From Candidatus Rokuibacteriota bacterium (lineage in GTDB: Bacteria; Methylomirabilota; Methylomirabilia; Rokubacteriales; CSP1-6): a stretch of 43,130 bases of DNA. A model generated the notes under the pieces. The model was not told the DNA's origin. It saw only the letters and a program-made list of their open reading frames with translations, and did not search any database. The DNA lies in NCBI GenBank assembly GCA_016179875.1, contig JACPCH010000022.1, positions 1-43,130 on the forward strand, written 5' to 3'. The position numbers and the translations under genes are program-made. Numbering within the stretch: the stretch's first letter is position 1; each line of letters starts with the position of its first letter. Below are positions 1 to 7,987 of this stretch, piece by piece.

Positions 1-1
1 C

Positions 2-691
2 GAGGGGATCGAGGTGCGGTACGGCGAGACGTCCGTCCTCAGGGACGTCAGCGTCGAGGTCGAGCGCGGCGAGGCGGTGAGCGTCATCGGCCCCAACGGC
101 GCCGGCAAGACGACGCTCCTCAAGACGATCGCGGGCGTGCTGCGGCCGCGGCACGGCCGCGTGGTCTACGACGGCGTGCGCCTCGACGGTCGTCCCGCCC
201 ACCGGGTCGTGCGGCTCGGAATCGCCTACGTCCCCGCCGAGAAGGAGCTGTTCCCCCAGATGACGGTGCTGGAAAACCTCCAGCTCGGCGCCTACGCCAA
301 CCCGACCGCGACCGACGAGCACCTGGCCTTCGTCTTCGGTCTCTTTCCGCGGCTCCGGGAGCGCACGGCGCAGCTCGCCGGCACCATGAGCGGCGGCGAG
401 CAGCAGATGCTCGCCATCGGCCGGGCCATGATGGCAGGGCCGAAGGTGCTGATGCTGGACGAGCCGTCCACGGGGCTCGCGCCGAAGCTCGTCGCCGAGA
501 TGTACGAGCAGCTCTCCCGGCTCAAGGCGGCCGGGCTCACGATCCTGCTCGCCGAGCAGCAGGTGCCGCTGGCCCTGGCGTTCTCCGATCGGACGTACGT
601 GCTCGAGAACGGGGCCATCCGTCTCGCCGGCCCGTCCCGGGACCTCCTGGGAGACCCCGAAATCAAGCGGGCGTACCTGGGCGTGGTGTAG
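2..691 (+). CDS. livF: Branched-chain amino acid ABC transporter ATPase LivF (5' partial)
   Basis: This is the cytoplasmic ATPase that powers uptake of branched-chain amino acids or related amides and ureas through LivH and LivM. It shows a Walker A motif (GPNGAGKTT), a Q-loop region, the ABC signature MSGGEQQ, Walker B (VLMLDEPSTG) and a switch His region (LLAEQQ, where LivF proteins often have Q). The reading frame is open to the window edge. The track's GTG start at 14 would drop the first beta strand of the fold, so the true start lies upstream and the gene is truncated by the window. livH follows 4 nt after the stop. LivG and the binding protein are presumably upstream, outside the window. 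Confidence 0.93.
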   Translation, partial: EGIEVRYGETSVLRDVSVEVERGEAVSVIGPNGAGKTTLLKTIAGVLRPRHGRVVYDGVRLDGRPAHRVVRLGIAYVPAEKELFPQMTVLENLQLGAYANPTATDEHLAFVFGLFPRLRERTAQLAGTMSGGEQQMLAIGRAMMAGPKVLMLDEPSTGLAPKLVAEMYEQLSRLKAAGLTILLAEQQVPLALAFSDRTYVLENGAIRLAGPSRDLLGDPEIKRAYLGVV

Positions 692-695
692 CGCC

Positions 696-1553
696 GTGCT
701 TCCCATCCTGATCGACGGCGTCGTCCAGGGGCTGCAGCTCTCCCTCCTCGCCGTCGGCATCACACTGATCTACGGGCTCGGGGGCGTGCTCAACCTCGCG
801 CACGGCCAGCTCGCCATCGTCGGCGGGGTGGCGGCGGCGCTCCTGATCGGGGGCGGCGTGAACGCGGTGGCGGCGTGCGTGCTGGGAGTCCTGGGCGCCG
901 GGCTCCTGGCCCTCGTCGTGGACCGGTCGCTGCTGGTCCCGGCCTACCGGGCGCACGGGGAGGAGCGGCTGCTCCTCGGCCTCGTGCTGACGCTCGGCCT
1001 CTCGCTGCTGATCGACGGCTACCTGAACTACCAGTTCCCCAACACCGCGCTCACGCTGCGCCTGCCGGTGCCCTCGGTCAACCTCGGCGGGTTCCGCGTC
1101 CGGAGCGCGAGCATCGGCACCTCGCTCATCGCGATCCTCGCCTTCCTGGTCCTCCTGGGCTTCCTGCGCCGGACGCTGGTGGGCAAGGCCGTGCGGTCCA
1201 TCATCCAGAACGAGGTCGGCGCAGAGCTGTGCGGGATCGACGCCACCCGCACCCGCACCCTGATCGTCGTGCTGAGCGGCATGCTCGCCGGGCTGGCCGG
1301 CGTCGCCCAGGGGCTGTTCTCCTCGCTCGGCACCGAGATGGGCGTCGAGTTCACGATCCTGGGGCTCATCGTCGCCGTGGTCGGCGGGGTCCGCAGCATC
1401 AACGGCACGCTGGTGGCGGGCGTCCTGCTGGGGATCGTCAACGCCTTCGCGAGCTACTACGTCGGGACCTACCTGGCGTTCATCATCCTCCTGCTGGCCG
1501 CCATGATCACGATCCTCGTGCGGCCGAGCGGCCTCCTGGCGTACTGGACGTGA
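696..1553 (+). CDS. livH: Branched-chain amino acid ABC transporter permease LivH
   Basis: Inner-membrane permease of the HAAT family that pairs with LivM to form the translocation channel. The 285 residues are almost wholly hydrophobic, with about eight predicted membrane spans. The N-terminus carries the usual motif of this family (GLGGVLNLAHGQL), and the C-terminal part carries VGGVRSINGTLVAG, the conserved coupling region. It starts at GTG 4 nt after livF, and its stop overlaps the GTG of livM (GTGA), so the genes are translationally coupled. Length is normal for LivH (about 285-305 aa). Confidence 0.93.
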   Translation: MLPILIDGVVQGLQLSLLAVGITLIYGLGGVLNLAHGQLAIVGGVAAALLIGGGVNAVAACVLGVLGAGLLALVVDRSLLVPAYRAHGEERLLLGLVLTLGLSLLIDGYLNYQFPNTALTLRLPVPSVNLGGFRVRSASIGTSLIAILAFLVLLGFLRRTLVGKAVRSIIQNEVGAELCGIDATRTRTLIVVLSGMLAGLAGVAQGLFSSLGTEMGVEFTILGLIVAVVGGVRSINGTLVAGVLLGIVNAFASYYVGTYLAFIILLLAAMITILVRPSGLLAYWT

Positions 1554-2521
1554 GCGCGCGACGCTCTCGGGCCCCGCTCGCGTCCCTCGGGGCGGTGGCC
1601 CTCGTCCTGGCGCTCCTGCCCCTGGCGACGGGCGGCAGCGCCCACTATCTCCGGCTCCTGACGCTGATGCTCGTCCACATGGCGTACGCCGTGGCGTTCA
1701 ACCTGATCTTCGGGCACACGAAGCAGCTGTTCCTGTGCCTGGGCGCGCTCGCGGGCGCGTCCGCCTACGTGTCGGTCGTGCTCGCGCGCGAACTGCACCT
1801 GTCGCCGTGGCTCACCATGCCCGCCGGCATCCTCGTCGCCGGGGCCCTCGGCGCGCTCTTCAGCTACGTGTCGGTGCGGCGGGGGCTCGGGACGATCTTC
1901 GTCGGCATCGTGACCCTCGCCTTCTCCCTGATCTTCCAGAACGTCATCCTCGGGCTCCGCGACCTCACCAACGGCGAGACCGGGATCGTCACCCGGGACC
2001 TCGGAGCCTCGGTGCTGCAGCGGGCGCCGTCGAGCTACTACGCCTTCCTCCTCCTGCTGGTGGCGTCGCTGGTCCTCTACGACGCGCTCATGCGCTCCCG
2101 CCTCGGCGTCGCCTTCCGGGCGCTGAGCGACGACGAGCTCACGGCCGAGCTCGCCGGCATCGACGTGGCCCGCTGCAAGGTGGCGGCGGCCGGCGTCGGA
2201 TCGGCGCTCGTCGGCGCGGTCGGCGCCCTCTACGCCTACTTCAGCGGGCTCATCAACCCGTCCGTGTACTCGCTGGTCGCCGTGGACATCGCGGTGCTGA
2301 TCACCCTGCTTCTCGGAGGCCTGGGCACGCGGCTGGGCCCGGTGCTCGGGGGCGCGGCCTTCGCGATCATCGAGGAGCTGGTCCGGCCCTTCGGCCAGCT
2401 CAACGTGCTCGTGTACGGCGCGCTCCTGATCGTGCTCTTCGTGGCGTTCCGGGACGGGCTGGTGGCCGTGCCCGGGCGGGCGGCGGCTGCCCTGCTCGCT
2501 CTCCGTCGCGCGGGTGGCTGA
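1550..2521 (+). CDS. livM: Branched-chain amino acid ABC transporter permease LivM
   Basis: Second permease of the Liv transporter. The track merges it into a longer frame beginning at 875, but that upstream part is out-of-frame livH sequence. The real start is the GTG at 1550, overlapping the livH stop by GTGA, which gives 323 aa. Several membrane segments are visible, together with the LivM hallmarks VAFNLIFGHTKQL near the N-terminus and LLGGLGTRLGPVLGG near the C-terminus. The family usually has FNLLLGYTGQLSLG at the first site, so the shorter KQLFLCLG here is a mild departure. Its last 8 nt overlap the track's start of the next gene. Confidence 0.92.
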   Translation: MSARRSRAPLASLGAVALVLALLPLATGGSAHYLRLLTLMLVHMAYAVAFNLIFGHTKQLFLCLGALAGASAYVSVVLARELHLSPWLTMPAGILVAGALGALFSYVSVRRGLGTIFVGIVTLAFSLIFQNVILGLRDLTNGETGIVTRDLGASVLQRAPSSYYAFLLLLVASLVLYDALMRSRLGVAFRALSDDELTAELAGIDVARCKVAAAGVGSALVGAVGALYAYFSGLINPSVYSLVAVDIAVLITLLLGGLGTRLGPVLGGAAFAIIEELVRPFGQLNVLVYGALLIVLFVAFRDGLVAVPGRAAAALLALRRAGG

Positions 2522-3695
2522 CGTGCTTGAAGTCCTCGGCGTCGCGGCGCGGCTCGGCCTGACCTCGTTCGGCGGCCCGATCGCCCACCTCGGGTACTTC
2601 CGCGACGAGTACGTCGTCCGCCGCAAATGGATCGACGAGCAGACCTACGGCGACCTCGTCGCGCTCTGTCAGTTCCTGCCGGGGCCGGCGAGCAGCCAGG
2701 TGGGGATCGCCATCGGCATCTTCCGCGCCGGGCTGCTGGGCGGCGTGGCGGCCTGGATCGGGTTCACGCTGCCGTCGGCCCTCGCCCTCGGCGCGTTCGC
2801 CTACGGCGTGCGCGGCGCGGGCCTGGGCGACGCGGCCTGGCTGCACGGCCTCAAGGTGGTCGCCGTCGCGGTGGTCGCGCAGGCCGTCTGGGGGATGGCC
2901 CGCGCCCTCTGTCCGGACCGCGCGCGGGCGAGCCTCGCCGTGGTCGCCGCGCTCGTCACGCTGGCGGCGCCGACGGCGGCCGGCCAGGTGCTCGTCATCG
3001 CGGCGGCGGGACTCGTCGGGTGGCGGTTCCTCCCGGCGGCCGGGATGGCCGGGGCGCCCCGCGTGCGGGTGCCCGTCAGCCGCGCGCTCGCGCTCGGCGC
3101 GCTGGCGGTCTTCTTCGCCCTGCTCCTGGGCACGCCTATTCTCCGATATGTCGCGCCCGGCCAGCCGCTCGCGGTCTTCGACAGCTTCTTCCGCGCGGGC
3201 TCGCTGGTGTTCGGCGGCGGGCACGTCGTGCTGCCGCTGCTCCAGGCCGAGGTCGTGCCGCCGGGGTGGGTCAGCGGCGAGCAGTTCCTCGCCGGGTACG
3301 GCGCGGCCCAGGCCGTGCCGGGCCCGCTGCTCACCTTCGCCGCCTACCTGGGCGCCGTGATGGGGCCGCGGCCGAACGGGTGGGCGGGCGGCGCGCTCGC
3401 CCTCGGCGCGATCTTCCTGCCCTCGTTCCTGCTGGTCGTCGGCGCCCTGCCGTTCTGGGACGTGCTGCGGGCCCGCGCGGGCTTCCAGGCGGCGCTGCGC
3501 GGCGTCAACGCCGCCGTCGTCGGGTTGCTGCTGGCGGCGCTCTACCATCCGGTGTGGACCGGCGCGATCCGCGCGCCGGCCGACTTCGGGCTCGCCCTCG
3601 GCGCGTTCGCCCTGCTCATGTTCTGGAAGGCGCCGCCCTGGCTGGTCGTCATCGCGACGGCCGCCGGCGCCTCCGTCCTCGCCGCGCTCCGCTGA
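2514..3695 (+). CDS. chrA: Chromate transporter, ChrA family (two-domain form)
   Basis: Predicted CHR-superfamily inner-membrane protein, which in characterised members exports chromate by proton or anion antiport. The 393 residues contain the duplicated CHR domain. The N-terminal copy has LGLTSFGGPIAHLGYF and ALCQFLPGPASSQVGI. The C-terminal copy has SLVFGGGHVVLPLL and AAQAVPGPLLTFAAYLG. Both carry the FGGP/FGGG and PGP signatures. The track start (GTG at 2514) overlaps livM by 8 nt, and a second GTG at 2523 is equally plausible. It is the last gene of the liv operon, which is an unusual partner. The substrate is not established; sulfate or another oxyanion is possible. Confidence 0.9.
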   Translation: MADVLEVLGVAARLGLTSFGGPIAHLGYFRDEYVVRRKWIDEQTYGDLVALCQFLPGPASSQVGIAIGIFRAGLLGGVAAWIGFTLPSALALGAFAYGVRGAGLGDAAWLHGLKVVAVAVVAQAVWGMARALCPDRARASLAVVAALVTLAAPTAAGQVLVIAAAGLVGWRFLPAAGMAGAPRVRVPVSRALALGALAVFFALLLGTPILRYVAPGQPLAVFDSFFRAGSLVFGGGHVVLPLLQAEVVPPGWVSGEQFLAGYGAAQAVPGPLLTFAAYLGAVMGPRPNGWAGGALALGAIFLPSFLLVVGALPFWDVLRARAGFQAALRGVNAAVVGLLLAALYHPVWTGAIRAPADFGLALGAFALLMFWKAPPWLVVIATAAGASVLAALR

Positions 3696-3818
3696 CGCAG
3701 CCGCCCCAGCGCGGGCGTCCCAGCGCGCATCAGCCACGAACGGCGATGGCGCGACCGCGCGGGGCCGCGCCCTGCGCCAGGACCCGCCCGTCTCGCGTGT
3801 GGTCGTTCATGAATAATC

Positions 3819-3886
3819 TAGCCCATGTTTCCCTTATTGAGCGGGGGCACGACGTGTAAGTACGCGAACTGACGAGAGTCGAGGGG
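3819..3886 (+). repeat. Left copy of a long-range imperfect inverted repeat
   Basis: The segment running CTAGCCCATGTTTCCCTT, then TGTAAGTA, then TCGAGGGGCG recurs as its reverse complement at 11263-11316, with small indels between the blocks. Inside the pair lie the ridA-M24-ABC genes and the gene graveyard. The copy borders the integrase debris, so it may be an end of the same insertion-sequence family. No target-site duplication was identified. Confidence 0.65.
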
Positions 3887-4124
3887 CGCTGGCGCCAAAA
3901 GCGTAGTGACAGACGCATCGTAAGTATTCCTTGATCTCCGAGCACGGAGCGTCGTGTTCCGGTGCGTCGACGGCCGCCTTGCGCAGACGCTCGCGGCGCT
4001 CTGACCGAGGCGCGCAACACGGCCTCTCCCACGGGGCCGGCCGCGCAACCGCGTGCGCTCCTCGTTGGCGATACGCGCGGGGTCGCCGGCCCGAACGTCG
4101 ACCTTGATCTTCACGCCGCGCTCG

Positions 4125-4280
4125 CCGATCTCGCTCGCTCCGCCGCAGCTTGGGTCGGTTCGCCGTTCGCTTGTACAGGGCGAGTTGCTGGCGCAAGGTG
4201 GGGTTCTACAGGGCGAGCCGGCGGTGGCCGCCGCGGAGGAACGGCAGGAGTCGAAGCATGTGGAGCAGGAGTGTGATCAT
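4125..4280 (-). pseudogene. Broken N-terminal fragment of an integrase-core transposase
   Basis: Reading from the ATG at 4280 on the minus strand gives MITLLLHMLRLLPFL, then a TAG stop at 4206-4208, then in the same frame RQQLALYKRTANRPKLRRS. This is the characteristic N-terminus of a family of rve (DDE) integrase-core transposases found as stand-alone ORFs in soil bacteria. The family normally has Glu where the TAG stands, as in LALENLALRQQL, so a GAG-to-TAG change fits. The catalytic core is absent: downstream sequence leaves the family after about 52 codons. It is a dead fragment. Family assignment is from memory of the motif, not a search. Confidence 0.65.
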
Positions 4281-4525
4281 CGAGCCGGGATTCTCTCGGG
4301 ATCAGAGCCGACAGATCAACCACGTGGCTGCCGGACGGAGTTTTGGCGAGGGACGGGAGGTCCTGCCCATGTACTTGGCGACGCTCTGTCACAACCGCAC
4401 GAAGCGCGGCCGGCGAGTCGAACGTGGTTTTTGCGAAGGCAACCTCTTGAGGCCGTTCAAGTCTCACTCTGCCACCGCAAAGAATCGAAGAAGACCGAAT
4501 TTCGTTCCTATTCTTGATTCCAGAA

Positions 4526-4630
4526 CTCCTGACATAGCCGACTGAAGTCCGCGCCATTCCGGGCCCTGCTGGGTTGGGGGTGCGGACCCAAACCGGTCCG
4601 CTTTTTCGACGCCGAGCCCTATGTCAGGAG
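4526..4630. repeat. 12-bp perfect inverted repeat flanking a terminator
   Basis: CTCCTGACATAG at 4526-4537 is the exact reverse complement of CTATGTCAGGAG at 4619-4630. The arms are separated by 81 nt that include the intrinsic terminator. The left arm lies about 250 nt upstream of the integrase fragment's start, where the outer end of that insertion sequence would be expected, so these may be IS ends. That role is inferred. Confidence 0.5.
4582..4606 (+). terminator. Intrinsic terminator
   Basis: A 7-bp stem GCGGACC (4582-4588) pairs with GGTCCGC (4595-4601) around a 6-nt loop and is followed immediately by five T. This is one of the few classical U-tract terminators in this GC-rich window. 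No intact plus-strand gene precedes it, so it probably belonged to the decayed mobile element and now insulates ridA from upstream readthrough. Confidence 0.75.
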
Positions 4631-4786
4631 ACGGGCATGGCCTCGCGCGCGATTTGGGTTTATCCTCGATGCGCCCCTCGGGTGCCGCGGCCGGCGCCGC
4701 GCGGGTGGGCAGGTCGCTACCTCATCGACCCACTGAGCAGCCCCACCACGCGCCGGCTGCCGCGTGGTGAACGGGCGGGAGGAGAC

Positions 4787-5167
4787 ATGCAAAAGCAAGT
4801 CGTTCACACGCCGAAGGTGCCGCCGGCACGCGTGCCGCTGTCCCAGGCCATCAAGGTCGGAGAGTGGGTGTTCGCGTCGGGTCAGCTCGGCCTCGACGTC
4901 AAGACGGGCAAGCTGGCCGAGGGCGGGATCGCCGCCGAGACGCGCCAGGTCTGCGAGAACCTCAAGGCGGTGCTGGAGGCGGGCGGCTCATCGCTCGAGA
5001 AGGTGGTGAAGGTCACCATCTACCTCGCGGACATGAAGGACCTGATGGACATGAACAACGTCTTCGGCCAGTACTTCCCCAAGGACCCGCCTGCGCGGAC
5101 GACCTTCCAGTGCGTCGCGCTCGTGGGCGGGGCGCGGGTGGAGATCGAGGCGATCGCGCACGTCTAA
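4787..5167 (+). CDS. RidA/YjgF/YER057c family protein (Arg-containing)
   Basis: The family deaminates reactive enamine/imine intermediates such as 2-aminoacrylate, or acts in related catabolic steps. The track ORF begins at 4574, but the protein starts at ATG 4787 behind a good ribosome site (GGGAGGAGA), giving 126 aa, the normal family length. Visible signatures are VFASGQLGLD, the helix ETRQVCENLKAVLEA, KVTIYLADM and the C-terminal PPARTTFQCVAL. The substrate-binding Arg is present as Arg104. It heads a plus-strand set with the M24 protein (47 nt downstream) and the peptide-type ABC genes, which suggests a role in catabolising an imported amide or amino-acid derivative. Confidence 0.9.
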   Translation: MQKQVVHTPKVPPARVPLSQAIKVGEWVFASGQLGLDVKTGKLAEGGIAAETRQVCENLKAVLEAGGSSLEKVVKVTIYLADMKDLMDMNNVFGQYFPKDPPARTTFQCVALVGGARVEIEAIAHV

Positions 5168-5214
5168 GACCCGTCTAAGACCGGGACCCGCAACACCGAC
5201 CCGAGGAGCGGACA

Positions 5215-6354
5215 ATGGCACAGACCGACCCGCGGCTCGTGGCGAACGTGCCGCGGCTGAACGAGCACATGGACCAGCACCGGCTCGCCGCCGTCGTGGC
5301 GCGCTCGGGCCAGAACTTCAACTACCTGGCGGGCTTCGGCTACCCGGGCACGCTCGCCCGCCTCATGGACCTCACCGACTCCCCGCGCGGCGTGATGCTC
5401 CTGTGGCCGCGCCGGGGCGAGCCGGTCGTGATCGGCAACACCGCCACCGCGATGGTGACCGCGCGCGACTGCTGGATCAAGCGGCACGAGACGTACGAGT
5501 CCTACGTCGAGTCGCCCTACGCGCGCCTCTGCAAGGTCATGAAGGAATACGGGCTCGACCACGAACGGATCGGCATCGAGAAGGACTACGTGAGCGCGCT
5601 GCACTGGGAGGAGATCCAGCGGACACTCCCGGGCGTCCAGCTCGTGGACTGTTCCGCCATGATGGACCGGGTGCGGTGGGTGAAGACGGAAGCCGAGATC
5701 GCCCTGCTGAAGCGGGGCGCCGACCTCCTCGATGACGCCTACCTGGAGGTCTTCCCCACCATCCGCCCCGGCCAGCGGGAGCGCGAGGTGCACAGCCGCA
5801 TCGTGCACGCGTGTCTCCAGCGCGGCTCCGCCTTCACCCACGGGATGCTGAACTCGAGCCGCAACGACGGCCCGTTCATTGGCGAACGCGAGAACGTCCT
5901 CTATGCGGGCGACATCGTCCGCAACGACTACGTCGCCTACCTCTGGGAGGGCTACCCCGGCCACCAGTCGCGCGTGGTCGTCATTGGCAAGCCGAGCGCC
6001 GAGCAGCGGAAGACTTACACGACCCTCCGCGACATCTACCGGCGGACGATCGACCGGTGTCGGCCCGGCGTGCTGGCCAACGCCCTCTTCCGCTTCGTGG
6101 TCGACGAGTTCGCCAAGCAGGGGTGGGAATACAAGATCGTCCCCCTGATGGGGCACTCCGTCGGCGCCTGGTGGCACCAGCAGGAGCCGATCCTCACGAA
6201 GGGCCGCGACGTGGCGCTCGAGGAAGGGATGGTGCTGGCGATCGAGCCCGTCCGGGGCTACTGGCACCTGCAAGACATGATCGTCGTCCGGAAAGATGGC
6301 CCGCAGCTCATCTCCGACAAGTTCTCGACGGACGAGATGTTCGTCGCCGGGTAA
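5215..6354 (+). CDS. M24 (creatinase/aminopeptidase-fold) family protein with altered metal ligands
   Basis: The 379 residues have the two-domain layout of Xaa-Pro dipeptidases and creatinases: an N-terminal creatinase-like domain (about 1-150) and a C-terminal pita-bread domain (about 155-370). Of the five metal ligands of M24 peptidases, Asp238 (VRNDYVAY), His314 (GHSVG) and Glu344 (AIEP) are in place. The second Asp position aligns with His250 (GYPGHQSR) and the last Glu with Gln353 (HLQDMIVV). Creatinases also use this fold without metal, so a C-N hydrolase on a guanidino or amide substrate is as likely as a peptidase. It starts at ATG 5215 and sits between ridA and an ABC transporter that may import its substrate. 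Confidence 0.85.
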   Translation: MAQTDPRLVANVPRLNEHMDQHRLAAVVARSGQNFNYLAGFGYPGTLARLMDLTDSPRGVMLLWPRRGEPVVIGNTATAMVTARDCWIKRHETYESYVESPYARLCKVMKEYGLDHERIGIEKDYVSALHWEEIQRTLPGVQLVDCSAMMDRVRWVKTEAEIALLKRGADLLDDAYLEVFPTIRPGQREREVHSRIVHACLQRGSAFTHGMLNSSRNDGPFIGERENVLYAGDIVRNDYVAYLWEGYPGHQSRVVVIGKPSAEQRKTYTTLRDIYRRTIDRCRPGVLANALFRFVVDEFAKQGWEYKIVPLMGHSVGAWWHQQEPILTKGRDVALEEGMVLAIEPVRGYWHLQDMIVVRKDGPQLISDKFSTDEMFVAG

Positions 6355-6367
6355 GGAGAAGCGCCTC

Positions 6368-7960
6368 ATGTCGACCAGAACCATTCCGTCCCTGCTCCTC
6401 GCGGCGCTGGTGCTGCTGGCCACGCCGCTCCTGGCTTCCGCCCAGCAGCCGGTGCAGGGCGGCGAGCTCGTCTTCGCCGCCGCCGCCCGCATCGACTCGC
6501 TCGACCCGCACACCACCAGCTTCCTGGCCACGCGCCAGATCATGAACAACATCTACGACCCGCTCGTCCGCCAGAAGCCCGGCGACCCGAAGATCTATCC
6601 GGGGCTCGCCACCGCCTGGAAGCTGTCGGACGACAGGCGCTCCTATGTCTTCACGCTGCGCAAGGACGTGAAGTTCCACGACGGCACGCCGTTCAACGCG
6701 GCCGCGGTGTGCTTCACCTTCGACCGCATCGTGAACCCGGGGACGCAGGCCCGCGTCGCCCGCGGCACCATCGGGCCGTACAAGTCGTGCGACGTGGTCG
6801 ACGAGTACACCGCCAAGGTGAACTTCAGCGAGCCGTACGCGCCGTTCCTCTCCCTCGCCGCACTGGAGGTGCTGGCACCGATCTCGCCCACCGCGGCCAG
6901 GAAGTACGGCGCCGACTTCAGCCGCAACCCGGTCGGTACCGGGCCGTTCATGTTCAAGGAGTGGATCCCGCAGCAGCACGCGAAGTTCGTGCGGAACCCC
7001 GACTACAAGTGGGGGTCGCCGGTCTACAAGCACCAGGGGCCGGCCTACCTCGACGGCTTCGTGTGGAAGGAGGTGCCCGAGCACGTGACCCGCATGGGCT
7101 CGCTCCGGGGGGGCGAGGCGCATATCGCGGAGGCGCCGCCGGCCACCGACTACGAGGCGCTGAGGCGCGACCGCCGCTTCTTCGTGACGGGCTCGACGGT
7201 GCAGGGTGCGCCGCTGCTGATGCACCTCAACTACAAGAAGTTCCCCACCAGCGAGCTGGCGGTGCGCCGGGCGATGCAGCACGCGGTGGACCAGGACGTG
7301 ATCTCCCGGGCGCTCTACAAGGGCATGTACGAGCCGACGCGCGATCTCCTCGACCCGACGACGTTCGGCTACGACCCGAGCATCAAGACCATGTACGCCC
7401 ACGACCCCGGGAAGGCCCGCGAGCTCCTCGAGGCGGCCGGCTGGAAGGCGGGCGCGGACGGGATCCGCGTGAAGGACGGCAAGCGGCTCGAGCTCGTCTT
7501 CATGATGAACTTCCCCTTCGACGCCTACACGGTCGGCCCGCTGCTGCAGGCGCAGGTGCGCGAGGTGGGGATCGACCTCCAGCTCCGGAAGGAGGCGATG
7601 CCGAACTACCTGCCGTCGATCCACAAGGGCCTGCACCACGCGGCAGACTCGGCCTGGGCGTACCCCGACCCACAATGCCTGCGCCAGCTCTACTACGCGC
7701 CCTTCGGCGCGACGGCGTTCAACTACGCGCACTACGACAATCCCGAGGTGGACAAGCTGCTCGACGAGGGCGCGCAGGAGTTCGACGCGGCCAGGCGCGC
7801 CGAGATCTACAAGAAGGTGCAGAAGATCGTGATGACCGACGCGGTGTCGGTGCCGATCCGCCGGCTGCGGGGCGTCTTCGTCGGCAGCAGCAAGGTGAAG
7901 GACCTCGCCTTCTCGGCGGTGGGCTTCCCGCTCTTCCACGACACCTACATCCAGAAGTAG
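6368..7960 (+). CDS. Dipeptide/oligopeptide-type ABC transporter substrate-binding protein (SBP_bac_5)
   Basis: Exported binding protein that captures a peptide-like or other organic ligand for the two downstream permeases. The ATG at 6368, behind GTAAGGAGAA, begins a clear signal peptide (hydrophobic core LLLAALVLLATPLL, cleavage near ASAQQ), so the track's extended start at 6296 is rejected. The mature part shows family 5 landmarks: LDPHTTS, YDPLVRQ, FTLRKDVKFHDGTPFNA, NPVGTGPF, and the C-terminal YAHYDNPEVDKLLDEG. At 530 aa it is of usual length. There is no lipobox Cys after the signal peptide. Ligand cannot be read from sequence; the neighbours suggest an M24 or RidA substrate. Confidence 0.92.
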   Translation: MSTRTIPSLLLAALVLLATPLLASAQQPVQGGELVFAAAARIDSLDPHTTSFLATRQIMNNIYDPLVRQKPGDPKIYPGLATAWKLSDDRRSYVFTLRKDVKFHDGTPFNAAAVCFTFDRIVNPGTQARVARGTIGPYKSCDVVDEYTAKVNFSEPYAPFLSLAALEVLAPISPTAARKYGADFSRNPVGTGPFMFKEWIPQQHAKFVRNPDYKWGSPVYKHQGPAYLDGFVWKEVPEHVTRMGSLRGGEAHIAEAPPATDYEALRRDRRFFVTGSTVQGAPLLMHLNYKKFPTSELAVRRAMQHAVDQDVISRALYKGMYEPTRDLLDPTTFGYDPSIKTMYAHDPGKARELLEAAGWKAGADGIRVKDGKRLELVFMMNFPFDAYTVGPLLQAQVREVGIDLQLRKEAMPNYLPSIHKGLHHAADSAWAYPDPQCLRQLYYAPFGATAFNYAHYDNPEVDKLLDEGAQEFDAARRAEIYKKVQKIVMTDAVSVPIRRLRGVFVGSSKVKDLAFSAVGFPLFHDTYIQK

Positions 7961-7987
7961 GAGTCCGCGGGCCGTCGGGCCTGGCCC

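Larger units (their letters stand above)
3696..4786. other. Non-coding mobile-element debris between chrA and ridA
   Basis: About 1.1 kb without an intact gene. Base composition is visibly less GC-biased and less codon-periodic than its surroundings, and the track ORFs here are short, overlapping on both strands and without recognisable products. What can be seen is one end of a long-range inverted repeat (3819-3886), a broken integrase N-terminus on the minus strand (4125-4280), a 12-bp inverted repeat (4526-4537 with 4619-4630) and an intrinsic terminator (4582-4606). I read it as the remains of one or more insertion sequences. The minus-strand stretch between about 3890 and 4120 has no product I recognise. 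Confidence 0.7.

Noticed and set aside
875-1549. N-terminal 225 residues of the track's 548-aa LivM ORF
   Set aside because: Out-of-frame livH sequence; the GTG at 1550 with GTGA overlap is the conventional coupled start.
2514-2523. Firm choice of the chrA start codon
   Set aside because: GTG at 2514 and GTG at 2523 are both compatible with the family N-terminus; no ribosome site decides between them.
4053-4557. Overlapping ORFs on both strands in the debris region as candidate new genes
   Set aside because: None has a ribosome site or domain, and the minus strand shows a stop-interrupted integrase instead.
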